From Phytophthora colocasiae (Eukaryota > Oomycota > Peronosporomycetes > Peronosporales > Peronosporaceae): DNA of 64,000 nt. Positions 9,760 through 19,498 of this stretch are shown piece by piece. The notes under the pieces were generated by a model. The model saw nothing but the letters and a program-made list of their open reading frames with translations. It was not told the DNA's origin and made no database searches. The stretch covers positions 124,001 to 188,000 of the forward strand of contig JAGKQI010000099.1 of NCBI GenBank assembly GCA_018806915.1. Reading direction: 5' to 3'. The position numbers were made by a program, and so were the translations under genes. Numbering within the stretch: the stretch's first letter is position 1; each line of letters begins with the position of its first letter.

Positions 9760-10783
9760 CTAAGACTGACCGGAGGATGACCCAGAACCTGCAGCGCTCT
9801 TGGCAGCGTACAGCTTGTTCCACTGCGACTGCGCGTCTCGCTTGTTCTCTTTCTTGATTGCATCTACAGTTTGAGGAATATAGGCGCAAAATAGTTAGAA
9901 CACAACACGCAAGCACTTGGATATACGAAAACGTACGAGATTGTGCATCGACCCGCAAGTTTTCAGCACGCCGCTTCATCTTCTCTGTCGTTGTCGAGAT
10001 CTCCTGCATCGCCAACTTAATATTCTGCAGCTTTTTCGCGTAGAATGGCAACTTTTCCAGCACCACCGCAGCGTCCTCCAACTGTTTGTTGGAATTGATG
10101 GCAGAGTTCTGCACCGTTAGCATCTTCAGAAGTCGCTGCGAGTGTGTTACCCAAAACAATACTGCATCAGAATTAAACCACTGACAAAGATTGCAGCACG
10201 CATCGAACCTGCTGACTCTCCTTCAACTCAGCTATCCGATGGATCGTCGCGTCCAGTGAGGGCTGAATCGTGTCGACAAAGGCATTACTCATAACCTCGA
10301 CACCGTTGACAGACTTGTCAACTTGCCACAGCTCCTGCTTCTTGTCTGAAGTGGCTGCTTGTTCAGTACTTGTCTGCTTCGTCTTTGGCGCTTTTATTTC
10401 CTCTTTTTCCTGCTCTTCCGTCGCTTCATCTTCATCTTCTTCTCCTCCCTCCACCTCCTTTTTCTTCTCAATCGTTTTCTCCTCTGTCTTCTTCACCTGT
10501 AGCTCCAATTCTTCGTCATCTTCATCACTCTCTTCATCTTCCTCACCTGCTCCTGCTGGTGGCGTAACAACTGTGGGAGCAAAGCGAGGTGCCGCTGGAG
10601 ACGATTGCGTGCCAAATCCATTGAACTGAAAATTCATTTCTGCAGCGAATTGAGCAGTATATCAGCACGGAACATCGCGATTCTCTTAATAATCATTCAG
10701 GGTTGTGGTTTACCTTCCTCATCCTCATCGTCCTCTTCGCTATCTTCGCCTGCAAGCACGCGGCCGCCGTGGATATCCGCCAT
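9760..10783 (-). CDS. snapin/BLOC-1-subunit-like coiled-coil protein
   Basis: Likely part of the BLOC-1/BORC type complexes that act on endosome-lysosome traffic. Model (minus): 10783-10714, 10639-10209, 10180-9937, 9863-9760; 849 nt, 282 aa. The first third is acidic (runs of E/D) with an alternating Lys/Glu stretch. The snapin-like part has FVDTIQPSLDATIHRI and ELKESQQ, comparable to the N-terminal helix of snapin, then EKLPFYAKKLQNIKLAM and EKMKRRAENLR, matching the DPYVKKL...RL helix. The third exon needs either a 28-nt intron (10181-10208) or another join, so this junction is weak. Assignment to snapin rather than another coiled-coil BLOC subunit is inference. Confidence 0.6.
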
Positions 10784-11003
10784 TTCACGTGTAGTTTGTG
10801 TGTCACTTTCACTTTGATAAGGATTTATGGGAATCTCGATTTTGACGAATGGAATTATGTTATTTCTGATTTACTGACCAATCACAGGACGGCTGTGACG
10901 TGGAGCACATAGTTCATGATGCTGGTAATGAACGCTGGAAGTGCCGTCAATGCTTGTTTTCCAGCAGTAGCTCATCTCACAATTGGTCGTGGTCGTTCAC
11001 ATT

Positions 11004-11715
11004 CTATACAGCTCGGCGCCGAAGACGGGTCTCTGAAATGACACGCAGCGAATCGCGCGCACGATCCATCCATCGCTCTAGCAACGAGAAACACAACAAC
11101 ACCAGCGTTAGTAAAGGATAAGCAAACCTATTTGTAGTCTGCATTTGCTACCTGCTTCTTCTGCCACTTGACGCAGTGTCTGAGCCTCCTCCTCACTCTG
11201 AATTTGCAGTCGTCGAAGCTCTTCCATTTGCTCCCTACACAAGGACCAAGCACAGCAACAAGAACAGCATCAGAAAAGATTCCTCTTTCAGCATGTGAAC
11301 GTCGTTACGCACGTCTCCGTCTTCTCCAGGCCTGGGAGGTCATCAATCAACGCGTCAGTCTCCTGCACCATCTTCAATACGTCGTTCGCCAGCGTCGTGA
11401 TCTGTATGAACCCAGGAGCAACCGTTTGCATCAATTAATTTCTGAATTATAAGCAACAGCCTCTGCAAATTCCTCGTCAATTGTTTGTACCGCATCTTTA
11501 GTCTCTTGGTTATTGGCGTCATCTCCCTTCGCGGCTGGTAGCAACCGTAAAGCGTTGAACATACTGAGCGCCATCTTGTCCACGCTCTCCTGCAGCAGCG
11601 ACACTTTGTCCAGCGTAACGACATCTTCCTCTGCACTGTCAGCGTCCGTCATATTCACGTCTTCGTTCTCTCCCAGCTGCATCGCCGCCAACTCCTTCAC
11701 GCCGTCAGCCTCCAT
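11004..11715 (-). CDS. MED21: Mediator complex subunit 21
   Basis: Small helical subunit of the middle module of Mediator, the RNA polymerase II co-activator. Exons (minus): 11715-11458, 11401-11313, 11234-11152, 11077-11004; 504 nt, 167 aa. The centre has DKVSLLQESVDKMALSMF, then DEEFAEA and, from exon 2, TTLANDVLKMVQETDALID then DLPGLEKTE: the MED21 hallmark (helix with D-x-LIDSLP). Exon 3 carries a coiled coil (EQMEELRRLQIQSEEEAQTL). The last 20 residues are basic. The donor of intron 1 (GTTGCT) is weak; an alternative ATG lies at 11757. Confidence 0.75.
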
Positions 11716-11942
11716 GACTTCGTAAAATGTTTTATAACCGTATATGATGCTTTTCAATTGTATTTAAAAAAATACTCTTTAATTGTAAGTTGGCTACATA
11801 TTGAAGTTGCCTTTTTTTCGATGGTAGACCTTAGATGACACCATAGTTCCTCAGCCTTATGAGGTAAATAAATCTTGCGCAAGCTTGATTTAAGGTTCTA
11901 CATATCGTTCACCGTAGTTGGTGCAATGTGTTTAAGCATTCA

Positions 11943-11958
11943 TCATTCTCGCTTTTGC
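11943..11958 (+). promoter_or_regulatory. oomycete initiator-like element
   Basis: TCATTCTCGCTTTTGC, 26 bp upstream of the ATG at 11969, resembles the oomycete core promoter (TCATTYYNCA-like initiator). Based on pattern only. Confidence 0.45.
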
Positions 11959-11968
11959 ACTGACGACA

Positions 11969-12394
11969 ATGGCCAGGTTCCCATCGGTTCTTGTGTTCTG
12001 CACATTGACATTCCTCAACAATGTCGTCTCGGCCTGGTATGGCACTGTCACTTTCTACTCTGACGTGGACTTCGACGGTCCGAAATACCCGTGGGGGATC
12101 TCCAAGACGCAGCAATGCTATAACCTCTCGTGCTGGGACAACCGGGCGTCGTCCGTCAAATGGGAAGGACTGCCAAACAAGGGAAGCTTCGACGGCAAGT
12201 CACGCATTGCCTTCTTCACCGAGAAGAACTGCAAGGGTGAAGTTCGACACTGGCCCACGGACGTGGACGGACACTACCCTAAAGACTTCACGTTGGACGG
12301 AGTCAACGATGCCGTCACGTCGTTTATGGTTTGGGAGACCAGCAAGAAGATCACGAATGGCAGAGTTACACCTTGTCCCTGGGGGACTAGCTGA
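11969..12394 (+). CDS. secreted beta-gamma-crystallin-like protein (outlying member)
   Basis: 141 aa, single exon. Signal peptide of about 22 residues (MARFPSVLVFCTLTFLNNVV then SA). The mature part has two similar halves: GTVTFYSDVDFDG...CYNLSC...DNRASSVKW and RIAFFTEKNCKG...NDAVTSFMVW. Each half shows (F/Y)-x5-(F/C)-x-G and ends in (N/D)(N/D)xx(S/T)S, the Greek-key and calcium-site pattern of microbial beta-gamma-crystallins. Four cysteines are conserved across the paralogues (CYNLSC, NCKG, C-terminal PCPW). Closest in type to the copies at 24289 and 31387, but about 12 kb from the cluster. Fold and calcium binding are inferred; role outside the cell unknown. Confidence 0.8.
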   Translation: MARFPSVLVFCTLTFLNNVVSAWYGTVTFYSDVDFDGPKYPWGISKTQQCYNLSCWDNRASSVKWEGLPNKGSFDGKSRIAFFTEKNCKGEVRHWPTDVDGHYPKDFTLDGVNDAVTSFMVWETSKKITNGRVTPCPWGTS

Positions 12395-12518
12395 AGAAGT
12401 AGCAACGACAAAAGCGTTGAAAGGTGTTCTACTGCATTTTTAAGTGCCGTCAGTACTATTTCTCGTGAATTCAAAGTGCATTTCCTTGTCTATCAACACC
12501 TTGAACAAACTTCCAAGC

Positions 12519-13955
12519 TTACGCATTCAGAGTGCCAATGGCAACGGCAGTGATGACGAACGTGAGGCCTAGGAATACGCTAGCGAATGGCACGGAGCTC
12601 ACAATTGGCTCCGTAAACTCTGTGATAGCTGCTCCAGGGAATCCCCACACTTGCTGACAGTAGCGACTGCCAATGACTTGGAACCAGCACGGAATCGTCA
12701 GTCCCAGCAAGAAGCCGAACAGCCCAGCAATAGCGAAAATGAAGTCCAGACGCTTAAACACGATAGCGAAAAGAATAGGTGGCACAGCCACCGACAGTCG
12801 GCACATACTGCGTGTGATACCCTGGCCGAATCGTTCGGTGAGGTGCGCTGGGAACGACATGAGCATATTGTCGCCAACTGTAACGCCAACCATCGGATAC
12901 GCCGACACTACATTGATCACAGGGAACAGCAGGATGATAAGCTGCACGATGATGCCAACTGGGTTCGAATACTCGCATTCCTCCCATCCATTGCCACATC
13001 CGGTGTATTCGCTCCACATCAACGTCGCGAGAGGGTTGATCTTGTCAAACGATAGTGCACCAAGAAGACCCACCAGCAAGTAGCAAGTACCAGCAATCAA
13101 CAGTGCAGCGAACGCCACAAAACGTGCCTTGGACTTGGGTTTCAGCGGCTGGAGAGCGTCCGGCATATTGTACTGGCAGTTGAGCGCCAGCAGTGTCGGT
13201 CCGAACGCCTTGCCGAAGTTTCCCCAGTTCACCGTCCCAACTGCAGCATAACGTGAAGCTACAGCATCCGATCCATCGCTCACAACCTTGATCGTCATAG
13301 TCACTAACATGAGAGCGAAGGCCACAATGCGATACACCGAGAGGAACTTCTGCACAAGTGCCTGGTCGCTGATATCCATGAGCACCATGGACAGCACAAT
13401 AGCCGAGAAGATGGCCATGAACACGTAGTATCCGTCCAAGCAGCCACTCGAAGGAGAGTCACCATACACGTCACAAGTGTCATCGAGCACGTACGTGAAG
13501 AAGAGCGAGGCCGTAGAGGACGAGAAGACGGACGCGTACGACCACAGAGACCCGATGCAGTACGACCCCATGACGATCTGCACCGCCGCCTTTCCCCACC
13601 TCCCCACAAACATCTCAGCGATCGTCGCGAACTCGAACTTGCGGTACGTGATCTGGTGTCGCGGTACACCTCCGCCTGTAGCCGCGCAAACTCCTTCTGC
13701 ACGCGCCAATGATTCCAGTGTGTAGTTCATGGTAATGAGAGAACCAAGGACGCCGACGATCATGAGTGCAAGCGCGAGGCCAATGCCACCTTCCATGAAC
13801 GCATAAGGCAGACCGAAGCAGCCTGTGCCGATCACGTAGTTGAGTGCCATCGCCAGCGTCACGGCCGGACCGTAAGGCTTCACCGTCGTGTGATCACCCT
13901 CCCATGAGCCACTCAAGCTGCGCCCCAGCAAGTACGTGCGCTCGTTGTCGGCCAT
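12519..13955 (-). CDS. amino acid/auxin permease family transporter
   Basis: 478 aa with about eleven hydrophobic segments (first: AVTLAMALNYVIGTGCFGLP). The opening NYVIGTGCFGLPYAF motif is that of the AAAP (Aa_trans, SLC36/38-like) family, proton- or sodium-coupled amino acid importers. I start at ATG 13955 (MADNERTYLLG): the frame stays open upstream to 14561 but there overlaps the end of the neighbouring dehydrogenase gene in another frame and loses hydrophobic character. Single exon, tandem on the minus strand with the dehydrogenase. Confidence 0.85.
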   Translation of the reverse strand: MADNERTYLLGRSLSGSWEGDHTTVKPYGPAVTLAMALNYVIGTGCFGLPYAFMEGGIGLALALMIVGVLGSLITMNYTLESLARAEGVCAATGGGVPRHQITYRKFEFATIAEMFVGRWGKAAVQIVMGSYCIGSLWSYASVFSSSTASLFFTYVLDDTCDVYGDSPSSGCLDGYYVFMAIFSAIVLSMVLMDISDQALVQKFLSVYRIVAFALMLVTMTIKVVSDGSDAVASRYAAVGTVNWGNFGKAFGPTLLALNCQYNMPDALQPLKPKSKARFVAFAALLIAGTCYLLVGLLGALSFDKINPLATLMWSEYTGCGNGWEECEYSNPVGIIVQLIILLFPVINVVSAYPMVGVTVGDNMLMSFPAHLTERFGQGITRSMCRLSVAVPPILFAIVFKRLDFIFAIAGLFGFLLGLTIPCWFQVIGSRYCQQVWGFPGAAITEFTEPIVSSVPFASVFLGLTFVITAVAIGTLNA

Positions 13956-14301
13956 GGCTACGCGGTTGGAAGACTTTGTCGGAATGGCCGCGTACGAAGA
14001 TACGTCACCGGACCCTGCGAAAGGTGATTGGGATGATTCAGTTGGAGCGGATGGACGACGCCGGCATGGAGCGTCGGACAGGTGGGGGGATCGGCAGATC
14101 TCGGCTGCGTAGTGAAGGTGAAGCGCAAATACAGGCTGAACTTCAGTCCTGAAGTCTGTTCGGTCAACTGCATTCCGGTGCATAAGTGTTATCAGAAGTT
14201 GATTTTTGTGTTTAACATATCCAAGGTGGACATTTTCCAGGTATCGTTTCCTCGCTTGACTGTTAATTCTCATAAGAGGTGTTTTCCAAGCTATCAGCAG
14301 C

Positions 14302-15276
14302 TTAGAGACGCTTGTCACCGTCCCACTTGTAAAATCCTTCACCCGTTTTACGCCCGAGCTTTCCTTCCGCCACCTTCTTGCGGATGATCTCTGGTACGAA
14401 GAACGCAGGTTCGTTCGGGTGGTCACGGACCCATCCCTCAAGGATGAACAGGGTCGTATCCAGGCCGACGTAATCTGCCAAGGTGATCGGTCCCATGGGG
14501 TGACCAGCACCGAACTGCATACTGACATCAATGTCCTCCTTGGTGGCATCTCCACGTTCATAGAGTGAAATAGCCTGCGCCAAGTATGGCACTAGCAGCC
14601 GGTTGACGATGAAGCCAGGAGTGTCTTTGCAGCTCACCGGGTGCTTGTTGATGTCCAGAACCCACTGCTTGCAGGCCTCAAAGATCTTTGGGTCCGTCGC
14701 ATCCGTGCGAATAACCTCAACGAGCTTCATAAGCTGCACAGGGTTGAAGAAATGCAGACCAACGACCTGCGAGGCACGTCCTGAAGACCCAGCAAAGTCC
14801 GAAATGGCCAACGACGACGTGTTGGACGCCAGGATTGCTGAAGGCTTGGCCACCTTGCCCAAGTTAGCGTAGAACTCCTTCTTCACCTCCACATTCTCCA
14901 CAATAGCTTCAATCACAAGGTCGCAGTCCGCCAGAGCATCCAGCTCCGTCGTCGGAGTGATACGTGCAAGAGTAGCAGCAGCTTGTTCGTCTGCCTGTTG
15001 CTGCGTAAGCGTGCCTTTCTTCACGCCACGACTTAGTAACTTGCCCAATGATCCTTCAATACGCTTCATGCCGCTCTCAAGGCCCTTGGGATTGGCATCC
15101 AGTGCCACAACATCAAAACCAGCAGTAGCTGCCGTTTGAGCGATTCCGTGCCCCATAAGCCCCAACCCGACCATTCCGACCTTCTGGATCTTGATATCAC
15201 CGGATGAAGTTGCCAACGCACGCGCCAATAGCGACGGCGTGGAGCGGGGCAGCGAACGGATAGCAGGACGAAGCAT
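14302..15276 (-). CDS. 3-hydroxyacyl-CoA (3-hydroxybutyryl-CoA) dehydrogenase, mitochondrial
   Basis: 324 aa. Oxidises 3-hydroxyacyl-CoA to 3-oxoacyl-CoA with NAD+, a beta-oxidation step. N-terminal Arg/Ser-rich presequence (MLRPAIRSLPRSTPSLLARA), Rossmann motif GLGLMGHGIA at about 37-46, then ASNTSSLAISD, the catalytic-His block GLHFFNPVQLMKLVEV, and GFIVNRLLVPYLAQA with GPITLADYVGLD in the C-terminal dimer domain. Full length for the single-function enzyme. I chose ATG 15276 over 15339 because the presequence begins there. Divergent from the M96-like gene 180 bp away. Confidence 0.93.
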   Translation of the reverse strand: MLRPAIRSLPRSTPSLLARALATSSGDIKIQKVGMVGLGLMGHGIAQTAATAGFDVVALDANPKGLESGMKRIEGSLGKLLSRGVKKGTLTQQQADEQAAATLARITPTTELDALADCDLVIEAIVENVEVKKEFYANLGKVAKPSAILASNTSSLAISDFAGSSGRASQVVGLHFFNPVQLMKLVEVIRTDATDPKIFEACKQWVLDINKHPVSCKDTPGFIVNRLLVPYLAQAISLYERGDATKEDIDVSMQFGAGHPMGPITLADYVGLDTTLFILEGWVRDHPNEPAFFVPEIIRKKVAEGKLGRKTGEGFYKWDGDKRL

Positions 15277-15455
15277 TAGAGAGATATCAGGTGATTTCGA
15301 TGGGGAGGATCGGCGACTGACGTTTGACTTATTGACCACATCGAGTTTACGAAACGAGTCTGACGGGAGAGATCTTCAACTAACAGGTTTAAGAGGGTTT
15401 ACGTAGTCAGAATGTTAGGAAATGGAATAAATATTAAGTTTGACTATTAGCGAAA

Positions 15456-16889
15456 ATGTCGTTCCTAGAGCATGAATGTAACATCTCGTTGGCGGCGGCG
15501 CTGGCCTTCCTGGACGAGTCTATGCCTGTCAGTGATGTACCCAGTGTATCTACAGTCCCGTTGTCACCTGCTGCACCTGCTATACCGGATCCAGAGCTGC
15601 TCTTGGAGGCGCTGGATGACGATCTAGGAACATTCACTCCGTCATCACCTTTACCGTCAATTCCTGAACCGATACAGTTGGAGAGCACGTCTATAGCTGT
15701 TCCAGAAACCTTAACATCGACTTCAATTGTCACCTCCAGTTCCTCACAGTTGAAGAGTGCCAAGAAGAAACAGAAGAAGAAGAAACTCAATTATGACCCT
15801 AACAAAGCTCGCAATGAACGCAGGTTTGAACTCGCATGTCTGAGGAAAGAGGTGAAGGACCTGGAAATGACACTGGAACAGTTACAGAGCATGCAGGGAC
15901 AAGAGTGCTCTACAACTGTAAAGAGACCACGAGTACCTGCACTGCCTCGCCCTGTGAGTGCTGGGAGTGGAATGTCAGCAGTTTGGGAGCAGATTTGTGC
16001 TCATCAATTGGAGAGACGACTACGTGTCGAGAGGGAGAATATTCATTTGAAAATGATGTACAAGAGTCAAGCTCAAGTGGCTAAAAGCATCGAGAGATTA
16101 CTACAGAAACGACTGGCGCTGCAGGACACGACGTATTCTGAGATTAGCAAACACACGAGTCGTATCGAGGTGCCGCAAGGATACACGACCGATGCAGATC
16201 AGAAGATTTTCGAGGATCTTTCAAAAGGAGTGGAAGTATCGTACCAGGAAGTGGATGCAGTGTTCGAGGCTCATGATCCAGCACGGACACATCTACCCAC
16301 ACGGGAGCCGGTGATGCGAGATAGTGTCAATGGCAGGTACATGGAGCTGTTCGACAACAAAATCATGCCGTTCAACATGCGGTCAACAGGTGATGCATGG
16401 TGGAGACGGTGGCATAATTATAAGGGGCACTGTGCTCATGAGAACGGACCGAACAACACTATTGTTGAGAAGTTTGGATTGGAGATGAAAGACGTCAAGA
16501 CGCGGACAACAGCCACGTTTTACGTGCAGCAGATTTTGAAACGACACGTGGAAGAAGGACGCATTGTGATCGTGTGGCACGCACACATTAAACCGCTGGA
16601 GTTCGAGAAGAAGGCTGCAAATGGTGTCCATTATTTAGAGAAGGGCTACGTGCTGATCAAGCCGCATATCGCAGACTCAGCAAATGACGAAGCAGCCACT
16701 CGAGTCATGACTTGCTACATTATCACACCTCAACTGACGGATCGGAAGTTGCGGACAGATGCCAAGACAACAGCACTGACAGACTTTGTACTGAGTGCTA
16801 CATCAGCGAATATCTCAATGAGCAACGAAATGATCGAGAACTTATTGGTAGATCGAGCACTGCAACGACAAAAGCAGGCACATGGGTGA
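15456..16889 (+). CDS. M96 mating-specific-like protein (bZIP-like basic/coiled-coil, START-like C-terminus)
   Basis: 477 aa, single exon. N-terminal Ser/Pro-rich acidic region, then a basic segment (KSAAKK-like KKKQKKKKLNYDPNKARNER) directly followed by a leucine-rich coiled coil (ELACLRKEVKDLEMTLEQL), as in bZIP-like proteins. A second helical block AVWEQICAHQLERRLRVERE is typical of the oomycete M96 family, first noted as mating-induced in Phytophthora. The C-terminal half (about 240-460) looks like the START-like domain common in this family. Oomycetes carry many such genes. Function beyond the family association is unknown. Confidence 0.7.
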   Translation: MSFLEHECNISLAAALAFLDESMPVSDVPSVSTVPLSPAAPAIPDPELLLEALDDDLGTFTPSSPLPSIPEPIQLESTSIAVPETLTSTSIVTSSSSQLKSAKKKQKKKKLNYDPNKARNERRFELACLRKEVKDLEMTLEQLQSMQGQECSTTVKRPRVPALPRPVSAGSGMSAVWEQICAHQLERRLRVERENIHLKMMYKSQAQVAKSIERLLQKRLALQDTTYSEISKHTSRIEVPQGYTTDADQKIFEDLSKGVEVSYQEVDAVFEAHDPARTHLPTREPVMRDSVNGRYMELFDNKIMPFNMRSTGDAWWRRWHNYKGHCAHENGPNNTIVEKFGLEMKDVKTRTTATFYVQQILKRHVEEGRIVIVWHAHIKPLEFEKKAANGVHYLEKGYVLIKPHIADSANDEAATRVMTCYIITPQLTDRKLRTDAKTTALTDFVLSATSANISMSNEMIENLLVDRALQRQKQAHG

Positions 16890-16972
16890 TACCCACGAAC
16901 AATTACACCAGTTTGTAACTCGCAAGTTGTGACCGATGAAATGTAAGCTGATTAACGCTCTAAAACCTCGTG

Positions 16973-19375
16973 CTATAGGCGCGATATCGTTGCAGGGTCA
17001 GCTGTTGATTCCGGCAGTGGGTACTGATTATCAATTTCAATGTACCAAGCAGCAAGCCATGCTCGTTTTTCAGCTTCGCAGTTCTGCGAGATCCGCGCAA
17101 AAAGAGCCTTCTTCAACTCGCGCAGTACACGAGGATTGCTCTTCCACCGAGCAAGGAGCTGTTCTGCCTCCATTGCACTCGCCTTTAAAACACTCATCGG
17201 CGCCATCTTCATCAGTTCAAACACCAGACCAGCAAGGTAGAGTCCGTCCGTCTCAGGCTTGGCTTCTTCCTTGATCGTTTCTGTAGATGCTGTTGGGACA
17301 GCTATTTCATCTTCGTCCATCAGCAACTCGGTGCCGCGTTCACAGCACTTTCGGACCGCCCAAAGAACCATTCGTCGAGCAGTTTCCGTGACTTCAGCGT
17401 CCTGTTCTGAAGACATCATTAGAGCTTCCGAGTAGAACAGAGAACCGAAAATGGCGCCGCAAGCCTTTGTCAGATCGTGAGGAGAAGCGTTAGCCGGATA
17501 CGCAGCAAGCGTGAGTTGCAAATAATGCGGGAAGACGGTGAAGAGCGGAGTAAACTGACTAAGATGTGACAGACATACGCCGAGGAACCGATGAGAGAAG
17601 GCATCAACGGGTTCGAAAACGTTGTAGAGTCCTGAGAAGACCACTGCCAGAGCGTCATCAATCAGTGGAGTGCACTGAAACAGCAGGATGCGGAGTTTTC
17701 GCTGCATTACGAGCCCCACCGCAAGTGCTTGGCATCCAGACACAATATCCATCTCGGGAGGAATCTCGCTGCTCACCGTCATAGAATGCATTGCCAGGGA
17801 GCGCAATACCGGCGCGAAAATCCCGTCAGGTGGCGAGTTCGTTTGCTCCAGCGCTTGCTCTAACTGTTGCGTTACTGCTTGCATAGATGCATTTGCAGTG
17901 GACGATGCACAAACTTCACGAACAAATTCAATCCGAGAGAGCGCAAGGAAAGCCCGTACAAGGTGGCCAGTAGATAGTATCTCCAAGATCGGTGCAACAC
18001 TCCCATAGAACTGCTTCAGGAACTCCACAATATCTGGAGGAGATAATAGTAGATTTTCATCTGTAGTGGCAGTCACCTTCAATGCCATTAGCATCTTCGA
18101 CCGGAATAGTTCTCCCGGGAGTACGGACTGCATAGCCTCCATTAACGACAGATAGGTCCCAAAAGAAGACTGGTAAAATCCGATCATCTCCTCAACACAA
18201 GCTTCCGTCATTCGAAGCGAGATATCTTGGCGAGTTGTGTTCGATAACACCCTCATGCTCCTATGAACATACGCTTGGTGGTTCAGAATGGTGGCATCAT
18301 CGTACGGCTTCAGATGTGGGGACAGGAGTTTCAAACTAACAAGCCGTAAGAGTGCAAACTGGCACAAAATCGTCGCATGCCCCGGTTGTTGAAAGCTCCT
18401 GGAGCTGGAATCATCAAGGTACGCAATGCCTAACGCCATGGCAACGATACCAACAGAGCTGTGTGGTTGAGCGAATGGTCCACGTGAGAGCTCATCAACT
18501 GCTGCAGCACTTAACAACTCGAGATATTCATCTACCTCCGGCCCCCGATTACCCGAAGTCAACGCGCTCAGAACTAACGCAGTAACAGCTACACCTCCAG
18601 CATTATCCAGCATACTTCCCGTCGTCATGTTAATGTTAGCGAACTTGATCCATCCATCCACCAACAGTGGGTTGCTTGCTGCTCGAACGTGTTCTTGAAG
18701 TGGAGTTGCAACGTTCGCAATGAATGCCAACTCATACCCACGCATCGCACTTACCATCCAGTAGAGGAAACACTCCGTCAGCTTCTGCGCCACTTCACTG
18801 GCTACAATATCTGGAGCTCCACGCAGCGGCTTGGCCAGTACCGCATCCCAAAGTTCACAAAAGTAAAGACCCTGTTTTTCCTTATTGCAGTGCGTGATCG
18901 ATGTCGGAAAGTCACGTGGAGGTTGCAAAGTCAGCATCAAATGCAAATAACTCTCGGGCAGCTTCTGTACTGGTTCACAGTAACGAAGAACTTCCAATGT
19001 GCAACCCAACTCCGTCCACAGCATCCAGAGCCGCATACTCATCGCTTTCTGCATCGTCTGTTGCAGATTGTGCCAGTGTTTAAACACCTGCAATAATTCC
19101 ATAAGCACCTTCAGCTTCGTGTCATTAATATCTTCTTCAATCTCTTGACGGGATCGCCGTAGCATGTCAATCTGTCGATGTAGCCACCCCAAAGAGCTAG
19201 CCAAAGCGCCAACCAGAGTTTCGTGCTCATAATTCTCGTCCTCCAGCTGCTCAAACGACACAGCCTTCAACACACGGATAGAAGACGCGATCTCCTCCAT
19301 CATAATCTTCTTCATACCTGTGGGTCGTGCTTCTAACGCTCGAGACGCAGCGGAATCCCAGACTTCCTCGTCCAT
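16973..19375 (-). CDS. 800-aa all-helical protein ending in a PTS1-like SRL
   Basis: Not firmly recognised. Almost entirely helical, with Leu/Ala-rich repeats resembling HEAT or armadillo packing and no clear membrane segments or catalytic motif. The last three residues, SRL, fit the peroxisomal targeting signal type 1. A distant similarity to the fungal peroxin Pex8 (a lumenal helical protein with PTS1) is possible but only a guess. Single exon; convergent with the M96-like gene and divergent from the lipid-droplet hydrolase, whose ATG lies 123 bp away across a shared promoter. Confidence 0.55.
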   Translation of the reverse strand: MDEEVWDSAASRALEARPTGMKKIMMEEIASSIRVLKAVSFEQLEDENYEHETLVGALASSLGWLHRQIDMLRRSRQEIEEDINDTKLKVLMELLQVFKHWHNLQQTMQKAMSMRLWMLWTELGCTLEVLRYCEPVQKLPESYLHLMLTLQPPRDFPTSITHCNKEKQGLYFCELWDAVLAKPLRGAPDIVASEVAQKLTECFLYWMVSAMRGYELAFIANVATPLQEHVRAASNPLLVDGWIKFANINMTTGSMLDNAGGVAVTALVLSALTSGNRGPEVDEYLELLSAAAVDELSRGPFAQPHSSVGIVAMALGIAYLDDSSSRSFQQPGHATILCQFALLRLVSLKLLSPHLKPYDDATILNHQAYVHRSMRVLSNTTRQDISLRMTEACVEEMIGFYQSSFGTYLSLMEAMQSVLPGELFRSKMLMALKVTATTDENLLLSPPDIVEFLKQFYGSVAPILEILSTGHLVRAFLALSRIEFVREVCASSTANASMQAVTQQLEQALEQTNSPPDGIFAPVLRSLAMHSMTVSSEIPPEMDIVSGCQALAVGLVMQRKLRILLFQCTPLIDDALAVVFSGLYNVFEPVDAFSHRFLGVCLSHLSQFTPLFTVFPHYLQLTLAAYPANASPHDLTKACGAIFGSLFYSEALMMSSEQDAEVTETARRMVLWAVRKCCERGTELLMDEDEIAVPTASTETIKEEAKPETDGLYLAGLVFELMKMAPMSVLKASAMEAEQLLARWKSNPRVLRELKKALFARISQNCEAEKRAWLAAWYIEIDNQYPLPESTADPATISRL

Positions 19376-19425
19376 CTTCCGCTCTGGAGCTTGAACTTGA
19401 CAGTCGAGTCAACATTTATCCTCTA

Positions 19426-19459
19426 ATTGGTCAAAACATTTTTATTCATTTTGACCAAT
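19426..19459. promoter_or_regulatory. CCAAT-box dyad in a divergent promoter
   Basis: ATTGGTCAAAA (19426-19436) and its exact complement TTTTGACCAAT (19449-19459) lie between the divergent starts at 19375 (minus) and 19499 (plus), with a TGACGTCG site at about 19470. Such a dyad suits NF-Y binding and shared control; inferred. Confidence 0.5.
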
Positions 19460-19498
19460 AAACATCATGTGACGTCGACTGGAAGGTCTCTTGACATT

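Noticed and set aside
10270..10629. Plus-strand open frames rich in Ser
   Set aside because: They are the complement of the acidic Glu/Lys repeat of the snapin-like gene.
12519..14561. A 680-codon open frame as one transporter protein
   Set aside because: The part above 13955 overlaps the end of the hydroxyacyl-CoA dehydrogenase gene in another frame, is Arg/Ser-rich and has no transporter character; ATG 13955 is a better start.
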